Position numbers and translations under genes: made by a program. Below, piece by piece: positions 43,156-52,518 of a stretch of DNA of 64,000 nucleotides. Every line of letters begins with the position of its first letter. The first letter of the stretch is position 1. Under the pieces are notes generated by a model, which was not told where the DNA came from, searched no databases, and worked only from the letters and a program-made list of their open reading frames with translations. The DNA comes from Thermoplasmatota archaeon (GTDB lineage Archaea > Thermoplasmatota > Thermoplasmata > Lutacidiplasmatales > JAMCUS01). The stretch lies in NCBI GenBank assembly GCA_023379385.1, contig JAMCUS010000013.1, forward strand, positions 36,635 through 100,634, written 5' to 3'.

Positions 43156-43825
43156 CAACCAATTTTATGTATACTTTGACTATATCATCATCTTTAAGAT
43201 TTAATCGACTTCTTAAATTAAATTCAGATATTATTTCAATAACATCTGGATGATGTCCTCTCTCGGGAATTATGACAAAGCAAACGGTTCCTGACAACGC
43301 AGCTTTATATAAGGTAACATCGCCATATGTCCTTCCGTCAGCAGAGAATCCATTTATAATTGTTCCATATTTGCATTTAAGAAGATCCAATTTATTAAAT
43401 TCTGAACTATCTAAACGTATATTGAGTGTTCCAAGAAATGGTGTTATACCTATAAGTTCTTTGAACTGTTTCATATATCCTCCTCTACCTATATAATATG
43501 AACCTTCTCCAAATCCTGACGTTACCGTACCTGTTATAAGAAGCTGCTTTGGATTCTCAAAAATGAATTTGTATTCATTATATTCCCTTTCAAGTATTTG
43601 CCATCCATATGAAGTTATAATAATTTTCTCTTTGTTAGCTATTCTATATCTTTTTATGTATGCTTTATTCTCTAGAATTGTCAACCATCTACTTGCAGAT
43701 TGTTGACTAAAATGTAACGCATTACCAATCTCTGCGGTAGTCATTATTGTATCACCACGATTGACATATTCATGTGCTATTAATTTTAATATCTGTACTA
43801 TATTTAATGATTCCATATCTACCAT
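43133..43825 (-). CDS. ribK: CTP-dependent riboflavin kinase with N-terminal winged helix
   Basis: A 230-residue fusion. Residues about 10-85 form a helix-turn-helix domain (TTAEIGNALHFSQQSASRWLTILE). Residues about 95-230 are the DUF120 kinase with GTVTSGFGEGSYYI, YMKQFKELIGITPFLGTLNIRL and the C-terminal LRSRLNLKDDDIV. It makes FMN using CTP. The winged helix suggests that it also regulates its own or flavin genes, as in other archaeal RibK/RibR proteins. Start at ATG 43825 overlaps the PIN gene's stop; ATG 43816 is an alternative. Confidence 0.88.
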   Translation of the reverse strand: MVDMESLNIVQILKLIAHEYVNRGDTIMTTAEIGNALHFSQQSASRWLTILENKAYIKRYRIANKEKIIITSYGWQILEREYNEYKFIFENPKQLLITGTVTSGFGEGSYYIGRGGYMKQFKELIGITPFLGTLNIRLDSSEFNKLDLLKCKYGTIINGFSADGRTYGDVTLYKAALSGTVCFVIIPERGHHPDVIEIISEFNLRSRLNLKDDDIVKVYIKLVDGDYERC

Positions 43826-44199
43826 TCCAACAGATCATTTCCATGTAACTCCAAATGATTTTTTTTTCTCATAAATACTACCGATATTTTCATTTTAAGA
43901 GCTGTTCTCATTAAATTACGATCATTTGTAAATATAACACCATTAACAAAATTTGCTGCCTCTATTACACCTCTATCCCCTTTATTAATGGTATTGACTA
44001 TTTTATATTTATGTGATAATGCTATAGCTGATTTTCTTTCATTATCTGTTATATCAATTTTTTGAATCTCGTCTATAACTGATGAAGGTATGTATATAGT
44101 AGCTGAACCATATATTCTCTGAAGTTCTTTATCTACATTTATACCAAATCTAAATGGGATTAACAGTGCATTTGTATCTATCACAACATTAACAGTCAT
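43819..44199 (-). CDS. PIN-domain ribonuclease (archaeal Fcf1/Utp24-like)
   Basis: A 126-residue PIN domain: NVVIDTNALLIPFRFGI gives the first acidic residue, SSVIDEIQKI the second, and GVIFTNDRNL the third. The arrangement is that of archaeal Fcf1/VapC9-like nucleases. Start at ATG 44199 follows a GGTGGAT site. It is the first gene of the PIN-ribK-RaSEA overlapping set; there is no antitoxin gene beside it, which argues against a VapBC toxin. Confidence 0.8.
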   Translation of the reverse strand: MTVNVVIDTNALLIPFRFGINVDKELQRIYGSATIYIPSSVIDEIQKIDITDNERKSAIALSHKYKIVNTINKGDRGVIEAANFVNGVIFTNDRNLMRTALKMKISVVFMRKKNHLELHGNDLLEW

Positions 44200-44308
44200 A
44201 ATTATCCACCATTGCATATATCAACATTTTTATTTTCAACAATTGAAGTTTACTATAAATATCAAACTATTAACGAATCATTGCAGGTTATGATATCTGT
44301 TAAACATG

Positions 44309-45559
44309 TTAACAACCACCTTTAGAAGTTATCATCTGCTTGATGCTTAAACTTCGTGGGTATAACCCTGTACCCTCTATCCCGTTCGCAAAAGCTTCAG
44401 GTATTGCCTTTTTTATTATATTGTATGCACCGTTAAGATCTGCATGAATTATCTTGCCTAATCCTGATTGAAACGCACCTCTTTTTACTCTTTTACCCAT
44501 GTAATTATCATGATGTTCTATGCTTTCGTTATCAAGGAAAGAGCATTTACTGGTATGGCTTTCATTCACTATTTTGACTTCTATTCCATGCTCTTCTGCC
44601 TTGTATTGTATTTGCTGTATCAGTTTATTGAAAGGAATCTGTACGAACTTCTGATTGTTTATCTTTCCAAGATTAGTATTTTGTTTCCAACCATCATTGT
44701 GTCCTATGACTGTTGTATCTACTTTTGATTTTATAGCGTAATTGATTATGGGTCTGGATGTTTTATGCATAAAGTTCTTTATCTTATGGTTCCTATTAAT
44801 GAAGAGTTTCCGTATGTGTTTCGTTGACTTTTTTTCATTACCTTGCAGATCGTTTATGCCTCTGAGTCTGGATAGTTCTTTATTAAAGAATTGATTGGTT
44901 GATTTGAGCAATCCTGCCCTTACAGCAATCCCCTGTTCAAAGAGGTTGTTACCAATAGTTACAAGATTTCTCACGCCAATATCTATTCCCATGACCCTCT
45001 GCGGCTTTAGTGCAAATTGTTTTATTCCTGCTGTTTCTTTCGTGTACACAATCTCTATTACATAGCCGACTATTTGAGGTATTATCCTCACTTCTCTTAG
45101 ATTTACATTTTCCAGTCCTGTTTTAACCTCCGATCCCATTATCTTCGGAAATTTTAATATGCCTTTATCAATTTTACATTGCTGATTTGTAAAAATCAGC
45201 ATGAACTCACCGTTTTTATTTTTATAATGCGGTGATCTCGGCATTTTTATAAATTTATCAGGATGTTTTTTCCATGTTTTCAAGGCTTTAAAGAACGGGT
45301 TCCATGATTGTATTGATATTTTAATAGTCCACTGTGCTGTCTGTGCAGGTAGTTTCTGATAATTATTATACTCCTCATTATCAGAAGGAATTGAGAGTTG
45401 TTTAGCAAGAACAGTATATTCGCTTAGTTTTTCATGCCTTAAGAACTGATTCAATAGAATGTAATTAACCTGATTGTAGAGATTTTTAGAAAGATGACAC
45501 ATATGTGAAATAGTTTCATCCTTTTTAATGTATATCTGTTCAGTCATTGTCACTTTCAT
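44309..45559 (-). mobile_element. tnpB: TnpB (IS200/IS605 OrfB), orphan, zinc-finger-less type
   Basis: An intact 416-residue TnpB, an RNA-guided RuvC nuclease of IS200/IS605 elements. Catalytic Asp193 is in MGIDIGVRN and Asp374 in HADLNGAYN. The usual RuvC-II glutamate position reads GHND (286-289), and a candidate replacement Glu333 lies in NESHTSKCSFLD about 46 residues later. The four-cysteine zinc finger is absent. No TnpA gene accompanies it. A small inverted repeat GTTAA/TTAAC overlaps the stop codon, where guide-RNA and element-end structures are expected. Confidence 0.85.
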
Positions 45560-45912
45560 AACCTACCTCTATTATTAACATATATATCATTAATGATTTA
45601 TATAGTTACCAGTTTTACTTAGGCACTGTAATTTAATCAGATGATTATTTATATCTAATTTTGATAAATAAGTTCTTATGTAAACACTTACGTTATTTAT
45701 TCACAATGCCTTACTATATCAATTTTTCTATTTTGTTGAATCATTCACTTCTTTTACAGCCTGTCGAATAGCATAGTTAAATGAAATTTTTAAAGTGAAA
45801 ATTGGGTAATAAAAGTTTTTGAAATACAATTAGCAAAATTAAATAGAAATATTTATATAGTGTAATTGTACATCTATTCCCAAAGATTAGTGAATTATAA
45901 AGGAGGAATAAA
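45560..45912. other. Intergenic region upstream of the repeat surface protein
   Basis: AT-rich, with no gene seen. It includes the left flank of the TnpB gene and the promoter and leader of the gene at 45913. Confidence 0.5.
45852..45859 (+). promoter_or_regulatory. TATA box and strong ribosome-binding site of the surface protein
   Basis: TTTATATA should start transcription near 45885. The leader carries AGGAGGA at 45901-45907, 5 bases before the ATG, the strongest such site in the window, consistent with high expression. Confidence 0.6.
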
Positions 45913-47292
45913 ATGTTGCATAAGAAAGATATGTTTGGATACGCAATAGTTGGATTGATTGTAGCGTTGTTTGTTGTTGGATTGTTAGGTGGTAGCAATG
46001 TATTGAACATTCTACCATCATCAAATTATGGATACCCGGCAGCAACTCCATCTGTTTTATTAACGGCTACGCCTACCAATGGTACAGCACCCCTGAATGT
46101 TTCATTTAGTGTAGCTGTTAGCGGGCTGTATAGCAGTGTTACGAGTGTGGAGTGGTTTTTCGGTAATAATGTAACAGGTAGTACAACCGGTGTAAATACT
46201 ACATATATATACAAAGTAGCTGGTACATATACAGCACATGCTGTTGTAACGACTACCAGTAGTCTATATGGTAATTCTACTTATCCGTCTAATAACGTCA
46301 CCATTAGTGTATTTACAGGATATGCAGTAACTTTTACAGAAAGCGGATTGGCAAGTGGAACAGGCTGGAATGTAACGCTGAACAATGTTACACATAGCTC
46401 AACAACGGGAACAATAACGTTTACAGAGGTAAACGGAACATACAGTTATACAGTAGCCAATGTAACAGGATATACAGTAACGCCATCCGTCGGTAACGTA
46501 ACGGTAAATGGTAAGGCAGTAGTTGTAAATGTGACATTCACACCTGTAGTAACACCATCTAAATATACAGTAACGTTTATGGAAAGTGGATTGGCAAGTG
46601 GAACAAGCTGGAGTGTAACGCTGAGCGGTAAGACACAGAGTTCAACAACAGGAACAATAACGTTTACAGAGGTAAACGGAACGTACAGCTATACAGTAGC
46701 CAATGTATCTGGATACACGGTATCACCATTATCCGGTAGTGTAACGGTAAATGGCAAAGCGGTTGCTGCGAATGTGACATTCACACCTGTAGTAACACCA
46801 TCTAAATATACAGTAACATTTACGGAAAGTGGATTGGCAAGTGGAACAAGCTGGAGTGTAACGCTGAGCGGTAAGACACAGAGTTCAACAACAGGAACAA
46901 TAACGTTTACAGAGGTAAACGGAACGTACAGCTATACAGTAGCCAATGTATCTGGATACACGGTATCACCATTATCTGGTAGTGTACCGGTAAATGGCAC
47001 GAATGCGTCTGTATCAGTAACCTTCAAATCCACAACAACAACCACTGCAACTTCATCTAGCACGATCATTCTTGCATTAACAGCAATAGTCATAATTGCA
47101 GCAATAATAATTGTAGTAGTAGCTATTACAAGAAAAAAGAAGACTTCAGAAGAAGGCGAAGAAGAAGAAACAGAGGAAACTGAAACAGAAGAAACACCAT
47201 CGGAAGAGGAAAAACCAGGCAATGGTGGTGAAGAAGAACAACCCTCAGAAACAAGTGAAACTGATACAACAACTACTGAACAAAAAGAATAG
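45913..47292 (+). CDS. Surface protein with PKD domain and three 81-residue repeats
   Basis: A 459-residue exported protein. A signal/anchor helix (about 10-30) is followed by a PKD domain (about 52-135). Three near-identical 81-residue units follow, each starting YxVTFxESGLASGT and ending in VTFTPV or a variant. A C-terminal transmembrane helix (about 382-405) leads to a very acidic Glu/Thr tail of about 50 residues inside the cell. VTFTESGL repeats are widespread in Thermoplasmata surface proteins. Strong expression signals precede it. Confidence 0.8.
   Translation: MLHKKDMFGYAIVGLIVALFVVGLLGGSNVLNILPSSNYGYPAATPSVLLTATPTNGTAPLNVSFSVAVSGLYSSVTSVEWFFGNNVTGSTTGVNTTYIYKVAGTYTAHAVVTTTSSLYGNSTYPSNNVTISVFTGYAVTFTESGLASGTGWNVTLNNVTHSSTTGTITFTEVNGTYSYTVANVTGYTVTPSVGNVTVNGKAVVVNVTFTPVVTPSKYTVTFMESGLASGTSWSVTLSGKTQSSTTGTITFTEVNGTYSYTVANVSGYTVSPLSGSVTVNGKAVAANVTFTPVVTPSKYTVTFTESGLASGTSWSVTLSGKTQSSTTGTITFTEVNGTYSYTVANVSGYTVSPLSGSVPVNGTNASVSVTFKSTTTTTATSSSTIILALTAIVIIAAIIIVVVAITRKKKTSEEGEEEETEETETEETPSEEEKPGNGGEEEQPSETSETDTTTTEQKE
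46321..47034 (+). repeat. Three tandem 243-bp coding repeats
   Basis: Units begin at 46321, 46564 and 46807, exactly 243 bp apart. Units 2 and 3 are nearly identical at DNA level over long stretches, while unit 1 is more diverged. The period is a multiple of three, so gain or loss of a unit keeps the frame. Confidence 0.9.
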
Positions 47293-47553
47293 ACAAAAGC
47301 TAGATATACGAACCAATTACTAAACCTTTTTTTTAACTTTTCTATTATTTATTTTATTTTTGATGCAGAATCCAGAGAATGGTGAATGAAAAACGAATTT
47401 TGTTTATTTTATTCGCTACGCTATCAATAATTCGCAAATAAAAGATGTTTTATTGGGTCTGGGTATATATGCTGTAATATGTATTAAGAATAAAAAAAAT
47501 AAAGATAATATTAAAAACTATAAAGCATATACATAAGTGAATTTGGTGTTGTA

Positions 47554-49104
47554 ATGGAAAATCTTCATCCATATGAAAAATTGGTTCTTGAAAATATAAA
47601 AAAAATCGTTATTAATAGTTCTGATCTGAAAATCTATTTTATGTTAGATGACGTCTTTAAAAACAGTACAGAATCTACTGGTAATCGGTTAGATAAACAG
47701 ATTATTAGAAGTTCTCTGGAACGATTAGTTACAAAAAATATACTGACTTATATCGATAAACTTACTTATTTTTACCAGTTGACAGAGCTTGGTGAATATA
47801 TATATAATAATGGAATGCCTGATAAGCAGATCATTGATATGGTTAAAGAACATGAAATGGGAATTGACAATATAATAATCAGTGGATTAACTCAACAGGA
47901 TATATCTGCCGCTATTGGACGACTAAAAAAAAATAAAATTATAAAGATAGTAAAAAAAGATGGAACATCAATTCTATCAGTTGTTGATAAAGAAGCATAT
48001 ATAGACAACATTGAAAAAATGGTAAAGGAAATAAAGGATGGTTTATTCATCAACAAAGATGTAAATAACAGCTGTTTAAATGATTTGATTTTGTATGGAT
48101 TCATAAAAAAAGTATCTAAAACAGAAAGAAGTTATTGTTTAACAGATGTTGGATGTGACATGATAGAAAAACTTCAATTCAAGGATAACTCAAAAATATC
48201 TGATGCTCCGGAGATTACTATTGTAAGAGAAAGGGTAACTCCTGATAATATTGTAACGTGGACTGGCAATACAAAAGTAAGACCGTATGATGTATCACTA
48301 AAAGGCGAAAAAATTTTACCAGGAATGCACCATCCATATATGCAATGGATTAATAAAGTACGCAATGCACTGGTATCTATTGGTTTTAAAGAATATCATA
48401 CCCCTATTATTGATAGTGAATTCTGGAACTGTGATGTATTATTTATGCCTCAACAACACCCGGCGAGAGATATACATGATATTTTCTATATTGATACAGA
48501 TAAAAAAGATGTTATTAATGAAGAATTGATTGAACGTGTCAAAAGTATACATCACAACGGAGTTGGCATTGATAGCATTGGGTGGGGTGATCTCTTCTCT
48601 AAAGATAAAAGCAAACAGCTTATTCTTAGATCCCAGACAACCGCTACGTCAGCACATTTTTTATCATTAAAACCAGAACCACCATTCAAAATATTTTCAA
48701 TAGATAAAAATTTTCGTCCAGATGCAATAGACAACAGACACAATATTGAATTTTATCAATGTGAAGGTATTATTGGTAGTTATGAACTGGGATTCAGGGA
48801 TCTTCTTGGCTTTATGAAAAAACTTGCAAAAATTATGGGTATTGATGATGTATGGTTTAAACCAAGCTACTTTCCATTTACAGAACCAAGTGTTGAAGGC
48901 TACATACATCATAAAAAATTAGGCTGGATTGAAGCATTACCTGGTGGTATTATAAGACCAGAAATACGTAAAGCGTTTGATATTGATTATCAGATACTAG
49001 CATGGGGTATTGGTATTGATAGACTGGCAATGACATCTATGAACATTGATGATATAAGGAACCTCCATTCCACCAATATTTATGATATATATAAGGTATG
49101 GTGA
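47554..49104 (+). CDS. pheS: Phenylalanyl-tRNA synthetase alpha subunit
   Basis: A 516-residue archaeal PheS. The N-terminal 200 residues contain winged-helix tRNA-binding repeats. The class II catalytic core follows with HPYMQWINKVRNALVSIGF, motif 2 RSQTTATSAHFL and FRPDAIDNRHNIEFYQCEG, and motif 3 LAWGIGIDRLAM near the end. With PheT it forms the (alpha-beta)2 enzyme. It overlaps pheT's open frame; pheT's preferred ATG is 6 bases after the pheS stop. Confidence 0.94.
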   Translation: MENLHPYEKLVLENIKKIVINSSDLKIYFMLDDVFKNSTESTGNRLDKQIIRSSLERLVTKNILTYIDKLTYFYQLTELGEYIYNNGMPDKQIIDMVKEHEMGIDNIIISGLTQQDISAAIGRLKKNKIIKIVKKDGTSILSVVDKEAYIDNIEKMVKEIKDGLFINKDVNNSCLNDLILYGFIKKVSKTERSYCLTDVGCDMIEKLQFKDNSKISDAPEITIVRERVTPDNIVTWTGNTKVRPYDVSLKGEKILPGMHHPYMQWINKVRNALVSIGFKEYHTPIIDSEFWNCDVLFMPQQHPARDIHDIFYIDTDKKDVINEELIERVKSIHHNGVGIDSIGWGDLFSKDKSKQLILRSQTTATSAHFLSLKPEPPFKIFSIDKNFRPDAIDNRHNIEFYQCEGIIGSYELGFRDLLGFMKKLAKIMGIDDVWFKPSYFPFTEPSVEGYIHHKKLGWIEALPGGIIRPEIRKAFDIDYQILAWGIGIDRLAMTSMNIDDIRNLHSTNIYDIYKVW

Positions 49105-49109
49105 TTATA

Positions 49110-50786
49110 ATGCCTAACGTCAAATTTAACATGGATCTACTGTCAATATATACAAAAATGGATATTGAATATGAGACAATAAGTGATATAATAATGAAGT
49201 CCAAGTTTGGAATTGAAGGTAAAGATAACAGGGAAATTGAGGTAGAAATAACACAGGATAGGTTGGATCTATCATCAATGGAAGGATTTTCAGTTTTTAT
49301 ACAACAGATGATGGGCAAAATGAATAATATTGAATTTTCAATAAAAAATGGAGATAAACATATTGCTGTAGAAAACGATAAGGTAGGCGGTAGACCCTTT
49401 ATAGCGTTATCAATTGTAAAAAATGTAGAACTTAAAAATGAGGAGATAAAATATTTAATGAATTATCAGGAGATTCTAACTACGTCACTTGGAAATAATA
49501 GAAAGATAGCTAGTATTGGGCTTTATCCGGTAAATGATGCCTCTTTTCCACTTATTTATACCTCTTTACCACTTGATGATATAAAATTTCAACCACTTGG
49601 TGAAGATACTGTAATGAGTGCATGCGATATTATCAAAAAACATCCAATGGGTATTAGATATGGAAATCTTATCAAGGAAGATCACGGACCTGTTATCCTT
49701 GATAATAATAAAAATATATTAAGTATGCCACCCATTGTAAATTCTATTGATTTTGGGAAAATTGATGAAATGACCAATACAATGCTTGTAGAAGTTACTG
49801 GAACCGATAAAAAACGTGTAAATGATACACTCATCCTTATGCTTCTTCCATTTATTATTCATGGCTTCAAAATTGAATCTGTGATCATTAAAGGAAATGA
49901 ACCTCCTTATTCTACACCAGTTATTAAAAAAAGAATAATTGCAATAGAGAAGAATGATATTGACCGTATATGGGGTTTAAAATTTGAAACAAACGATATA
50001 ATACAGTTACTTGAGAGATCTGGTTATTGCATAATCGAGCATAATAATCGTTTTATCAAAGTTGAGGTACCCGTATATAGAATAGATGTGTTGAGTGCAA
50101 TAGATATAATTGAAGATATAGGAATTATGTATGGATACAACAAAATTGAACCATCATTTCCAGTTCATTTATATACAGAAGGTGGATTGGATTTTCATGA
50201 CGTGTTTTATTCTAAATTTGAAGATTATCTGGTTGGATTCGGTTTTCTTCAAACGCATACGATGATATTGAATTCCGTAGACAGAATGGATTCTCTTGGT
50301 ATTAATTGCATAAAATTAAAAAATCCTACATCTAACTTATATAACGGAATAAGACCTAACCTGTTTTTTTCACTTTTAAATTTTTCGTCGTTTAGTACAG
50401 GATTAAAATATCCTCAAAGGATTTTTGAAAGAGGACTTGTTGTTAGGGTCGATGACTATATACAACAAAGTACTGGTGTTAATAGAAATGAATCTATAGG
50501 GTTTATGATTTTAAAAAATGATACAACATTTACAGATGGAAAAATTATACATGATTTCATACTTGAACAGGAAAAAATTGATGCAGAATTTATCCCATCC
50601 ACAAAATCATATTTATTAGATGGTCGTTCAGCAGATATCATCTATAAAAAAACAGAAATAGGATTTATTGGTGAGGTGTCTCCCCAATCTTTAAAATTAT
50701 TCAATATAAAAATGCCAGCAGTTGCAGGTGAGCTATATCTTGATAAAATAGCCATGGAGAAAATTAAAAAAGATGGCCTATTTTAA
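49110..50786 (+). CDS. pheT: Phenylalanyl-tRNA synthetase beta subunit
   Basis: A 558-residue archaeal PheT. It includes the B3/B4-type region, HPMGIRYGNLIKEDHGPVILDN and SMPPIVNS (near residue 190-215), a B5-like region with DILSAIDIIED-type sequence, and a catalytic-like C-terminal domain (KNPTSNLYNGIRPNLFFSLL). I start at ATG 49110 after a GGTGAT site; the open frame begins at ATG 49098, inside pheS. The last 9 bases overlap the convergent RNase HI gene. Confidence 0.93.
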   Translation: MPNVKFNMDLLSIYTKMDIEYETISDIIMKSKFGIEGKDNREIEVEITQDRLDLSSMEGFSVFIQQMMGKMNNIEFSIKNGDKHIAVENDKVGGRPFIALSIVKNVELKNEEIKYLMNYQEILTTSLGNNRKIASIGLYPVNDASFPLIYTSLPLDDIKFQPLGEDTVMSACDIIKKHPMGIRYGNLIKEDHGPVILDNNKNILSMPPIVNSIDFGKIDEMTNTMLVEVTGTDKKRVNDTLILMLLPFIIHGFKIESVIIKGNEPPYSTPVIKKRIIAIEKNDIDRIWGLKFETNDIIQLLERSGYCIIEHNNRFIKVEVPVYRIDVLSAIDIIEDIGIMYGYNKIEPSFPVHLYTEGGLDFHDVFYSKFEDYLVGFGFLQTHTMILNSVDRMDSLGINCIKLKNPTSNLYNGIRPNLFFSLLNFSSFSTGLKYPQRIFERGLVVRVDDYIQQSTGVNRNESIGFMILKNDTTFTDGKIIHDFILEQEKIDAEFIPSTKSYLLDGRSADIIYKKTEIGFIGEVSPQSLKLFNIKMPAVAGELYLDKIAMEKIKKDGLF

Positions 50787-51251
50787 GTGTATGGCGTCGG
50801 TGCTTAACCTATCAGCTTCTTTATTCAGTTCACGTGGTATCCATGACCCCTCTACTTTTACTCCCTTTTTTATTAAATGCTCTATCAGGGTTTTTGCTTC
50901 ATTCCATAATTTGTAAATATGGTCGTTTTTGACATTCCACGTTCCAAATAATTGATTAATAACCAGTTTTGAATCACCATAAATAATAACCTTTTTAACA
51001 TTTAGTTTTAATACAAATTTTAAACTTTCTATAAGTGAGCTGTATTCCGCTATATTATTGGTACCCACTCCAATCATTTCAGAAATTTTTTTAATACCTT
51101 CATTATATCTTATTAAGGCTCCTATACCCATTTTTCCAGGATTACCTGAACATGCACCATCAAAATTTATGATTGCCATATCCTTTAAATTTTCTTTACT
51201 CTTATTATCAGACATTGATAAATCTAATTCCCAGTTCTGTTCATCATGCAT
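50778..51251 (-). CDS. rnhA: Ribonuclease HI
   Basis: A 157-residue type 1 RNase H, which cuts RNA in RNA-DNA hybrids. The four acidic residues are seen in NFDGACSGNPG, NNIAEYSSLI, IYGDSKLVINQ and RELNKEADRLS. The N-terminal 24 residues are polar and may not all be translated: an internal ATG at 51179 starts right at the fold, but ATG 51251 has a better-spaced GGGAT site. It lacks the basic protrusion of the E. coli enzyme, like other archaeal members. Confidence 0.88.
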   Translation of the reverse strand: MHDEQNWELDLSMSDNKSKENLKDMAIINFDGACSGNPGKMGIGALIRYNEGIKKISEMIGVGTNNIAEYSSLIESLKFVLKLNVKKVIIYGDSKLVINQLFGTWNVKNDHIYKLWNEAKTLIEHLIKKGVKVEGSWIPRELNKEADRLSTDAIHLK

Positions 51252-51282
51252 GAGTTATCCCTTTAGAGTTCTCAAAGCTAAA

Positions 51283-52353
51283 TTAATTTTCATTCTCTTC
51301 AACAGCATTGAAAGAGAACATACAGTGATTGAGAATTTTTTGAGCTTTGATAACATGTGCAATACTTTCGTTAAATGATCTCTTTTTAAGCAGGGTTAAA
51401 GATATTTCAATTTCTTTATGAATTGGCGTTATGTCAATTCCAAGATCTTTTGCTTTTTTCATTCCTTCTATAATTTCTGTAATTATCCTAGTTACATCTT
51501 TTTCCTCAATTTCTATATTTTCTTCATGTTGTTCAGAGATATTAACAGGTGGTGGCGGAATGTCCATAGTATTTTCAATAAAAGTTTCTACAGATGAATC
51601 TACTAAAATACCATTGTCCGATATTATATACGGTCTCATTTTAGAATCAAATCTATTTCCTCTATATTTTTCAATGGCAATTCCCATTTTTTGTTTGTTT
51701 TTATTGATCCATTTGTAAAGTTTTATCTCTCCTCTAGCTAGTAACATTTCTGGCACTGTAAAAAAATTATTAGGAAGTTCCACAAGAAGCAATGTAGTTA
51801 TTTTTGTTTCAGATATTAATTGCATAAAAGATTGTATACCGACATTTTCATTGTACCCTGCCATATAAAACATAGACAGAGCTGTTATGGAGTCTATAAC
51901 CAACCTGTCGTATAAGTTTTTCGATAATTCTAGTTTCAGAGCTGATTGAAAAGCAGAAAAACTAATATTTAGTTTGTTAAATTCAGGACTCTTTCTTATC
52001 TCATTTGGAATATATCCCAATTTTTCAGGGGATCTTGAAATAGCTATATCTTTTGCAGGTGTTTTTTCATATTGCATGATATCCGAAATTGCATCATATA
52101 TATCTATGTTATCTATTTCCGACGTTAATCTATAAAAATTGTATCTTAATTCATTTGGCGGTTCGTCAAGTGTTACGAAAAGCGTTTTTTCTGCTTTTTT
52201 AATGCCATCTAATAAAAATTGCATAGCTAGAGTGGTCTTTCCACTCCCTGGAACTCCACTGATAACGTAGGTTCTTCCAAAAATAAAACCACCGCCTAAC
52301 ATATAGTCCAGTCCTGATATTCCTGTAGGAACCAACTCGAAATTTTTAAACAT
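51283..52353 (-). CDS. RecA/KaiC-like ATPase
   Basis: A 356-residue single-domain RecA-superfamily ATPase of the RAD55/KaiC type. It starts PTGISGLDYMLGGGF, then Walker A SGVPGSGKTT near residue 35, LFVTLDEPPNE, and Walker B RLVIDSITAL near 152. After about residue 265 an acidic linker leads to a helical hairpin containing RSFNESIAHVIKAQKIL, very like the segment in the zinc-ribbon protein at 30894. Such proteins often act in signalling rather than recombination. Start ATG 52353 follows a GGTG site; TTG 52356 would add one residue. Confidence 0.75.
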   Translation of the reverse strand: MFKNFELVPTGISGLDYMLGGGFIFGRTYVISGVPGSGKTTLAMQFLLDGIKKAEKTLFVTLDEPPNELRYNFYRLTSEIDNIDIYDAISDIMQYEKTPAKDIAISRSPEKLGYIPNEIRKSPEFNKLNISFSAFQSALKLELSKNLYDRLVIDSITALSMFYMAGYNENVGIQSFMQLISETKITTLLLVELPNNFFTVPEMLLARGEIKLYKWINKNKQKMGIAIEKYRGNRFDSKMRPYIISDNGILVDSSVETFIENTMDIPPPPVNISEQHEENIEIEEKDVTRIITEIIEGMKKAKDLGIDITPIHKEIEISLTLLKKRSFNESIAHVIKAQKILNHCMFSFNAVEENEN

Positions 52354-52518
52354 CAATACACCATGTTATATCTATCTCTATATTGAATTATTATTTGAAT
52401 ATATTTGTATCCCTTCTCTTTTTATTTGAATATAATAATCATAATAAATTAAATTGCCCTGCAGGTTCTTTGTATAGCAATCTATTTGTAAAACAATAGT
52501 TATATTCTAATTGAAAAG

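Noticed and set aside
43819-44199. VapC toxin of a toxin-antitoxin pair
   Set aside because: No small antitoxin gene is adjacent. The gene is locked in an overlapping set with ribK and RaSEA, and the sequence looks like the Fcf1-type PIN group.
46321-47034. CRISPR array
   Set aside because: The repeats are 243 bp, in frame and without spacers; they encode surface-protein domains. No CRISPR array was seen anywhere in the window.
45913-47292. Intact mobile element linked to TnpB
   Set aside because: The surface protein has its own strong promoter and membrane-anchor layout, and no element ends enclose it together with tnpB.
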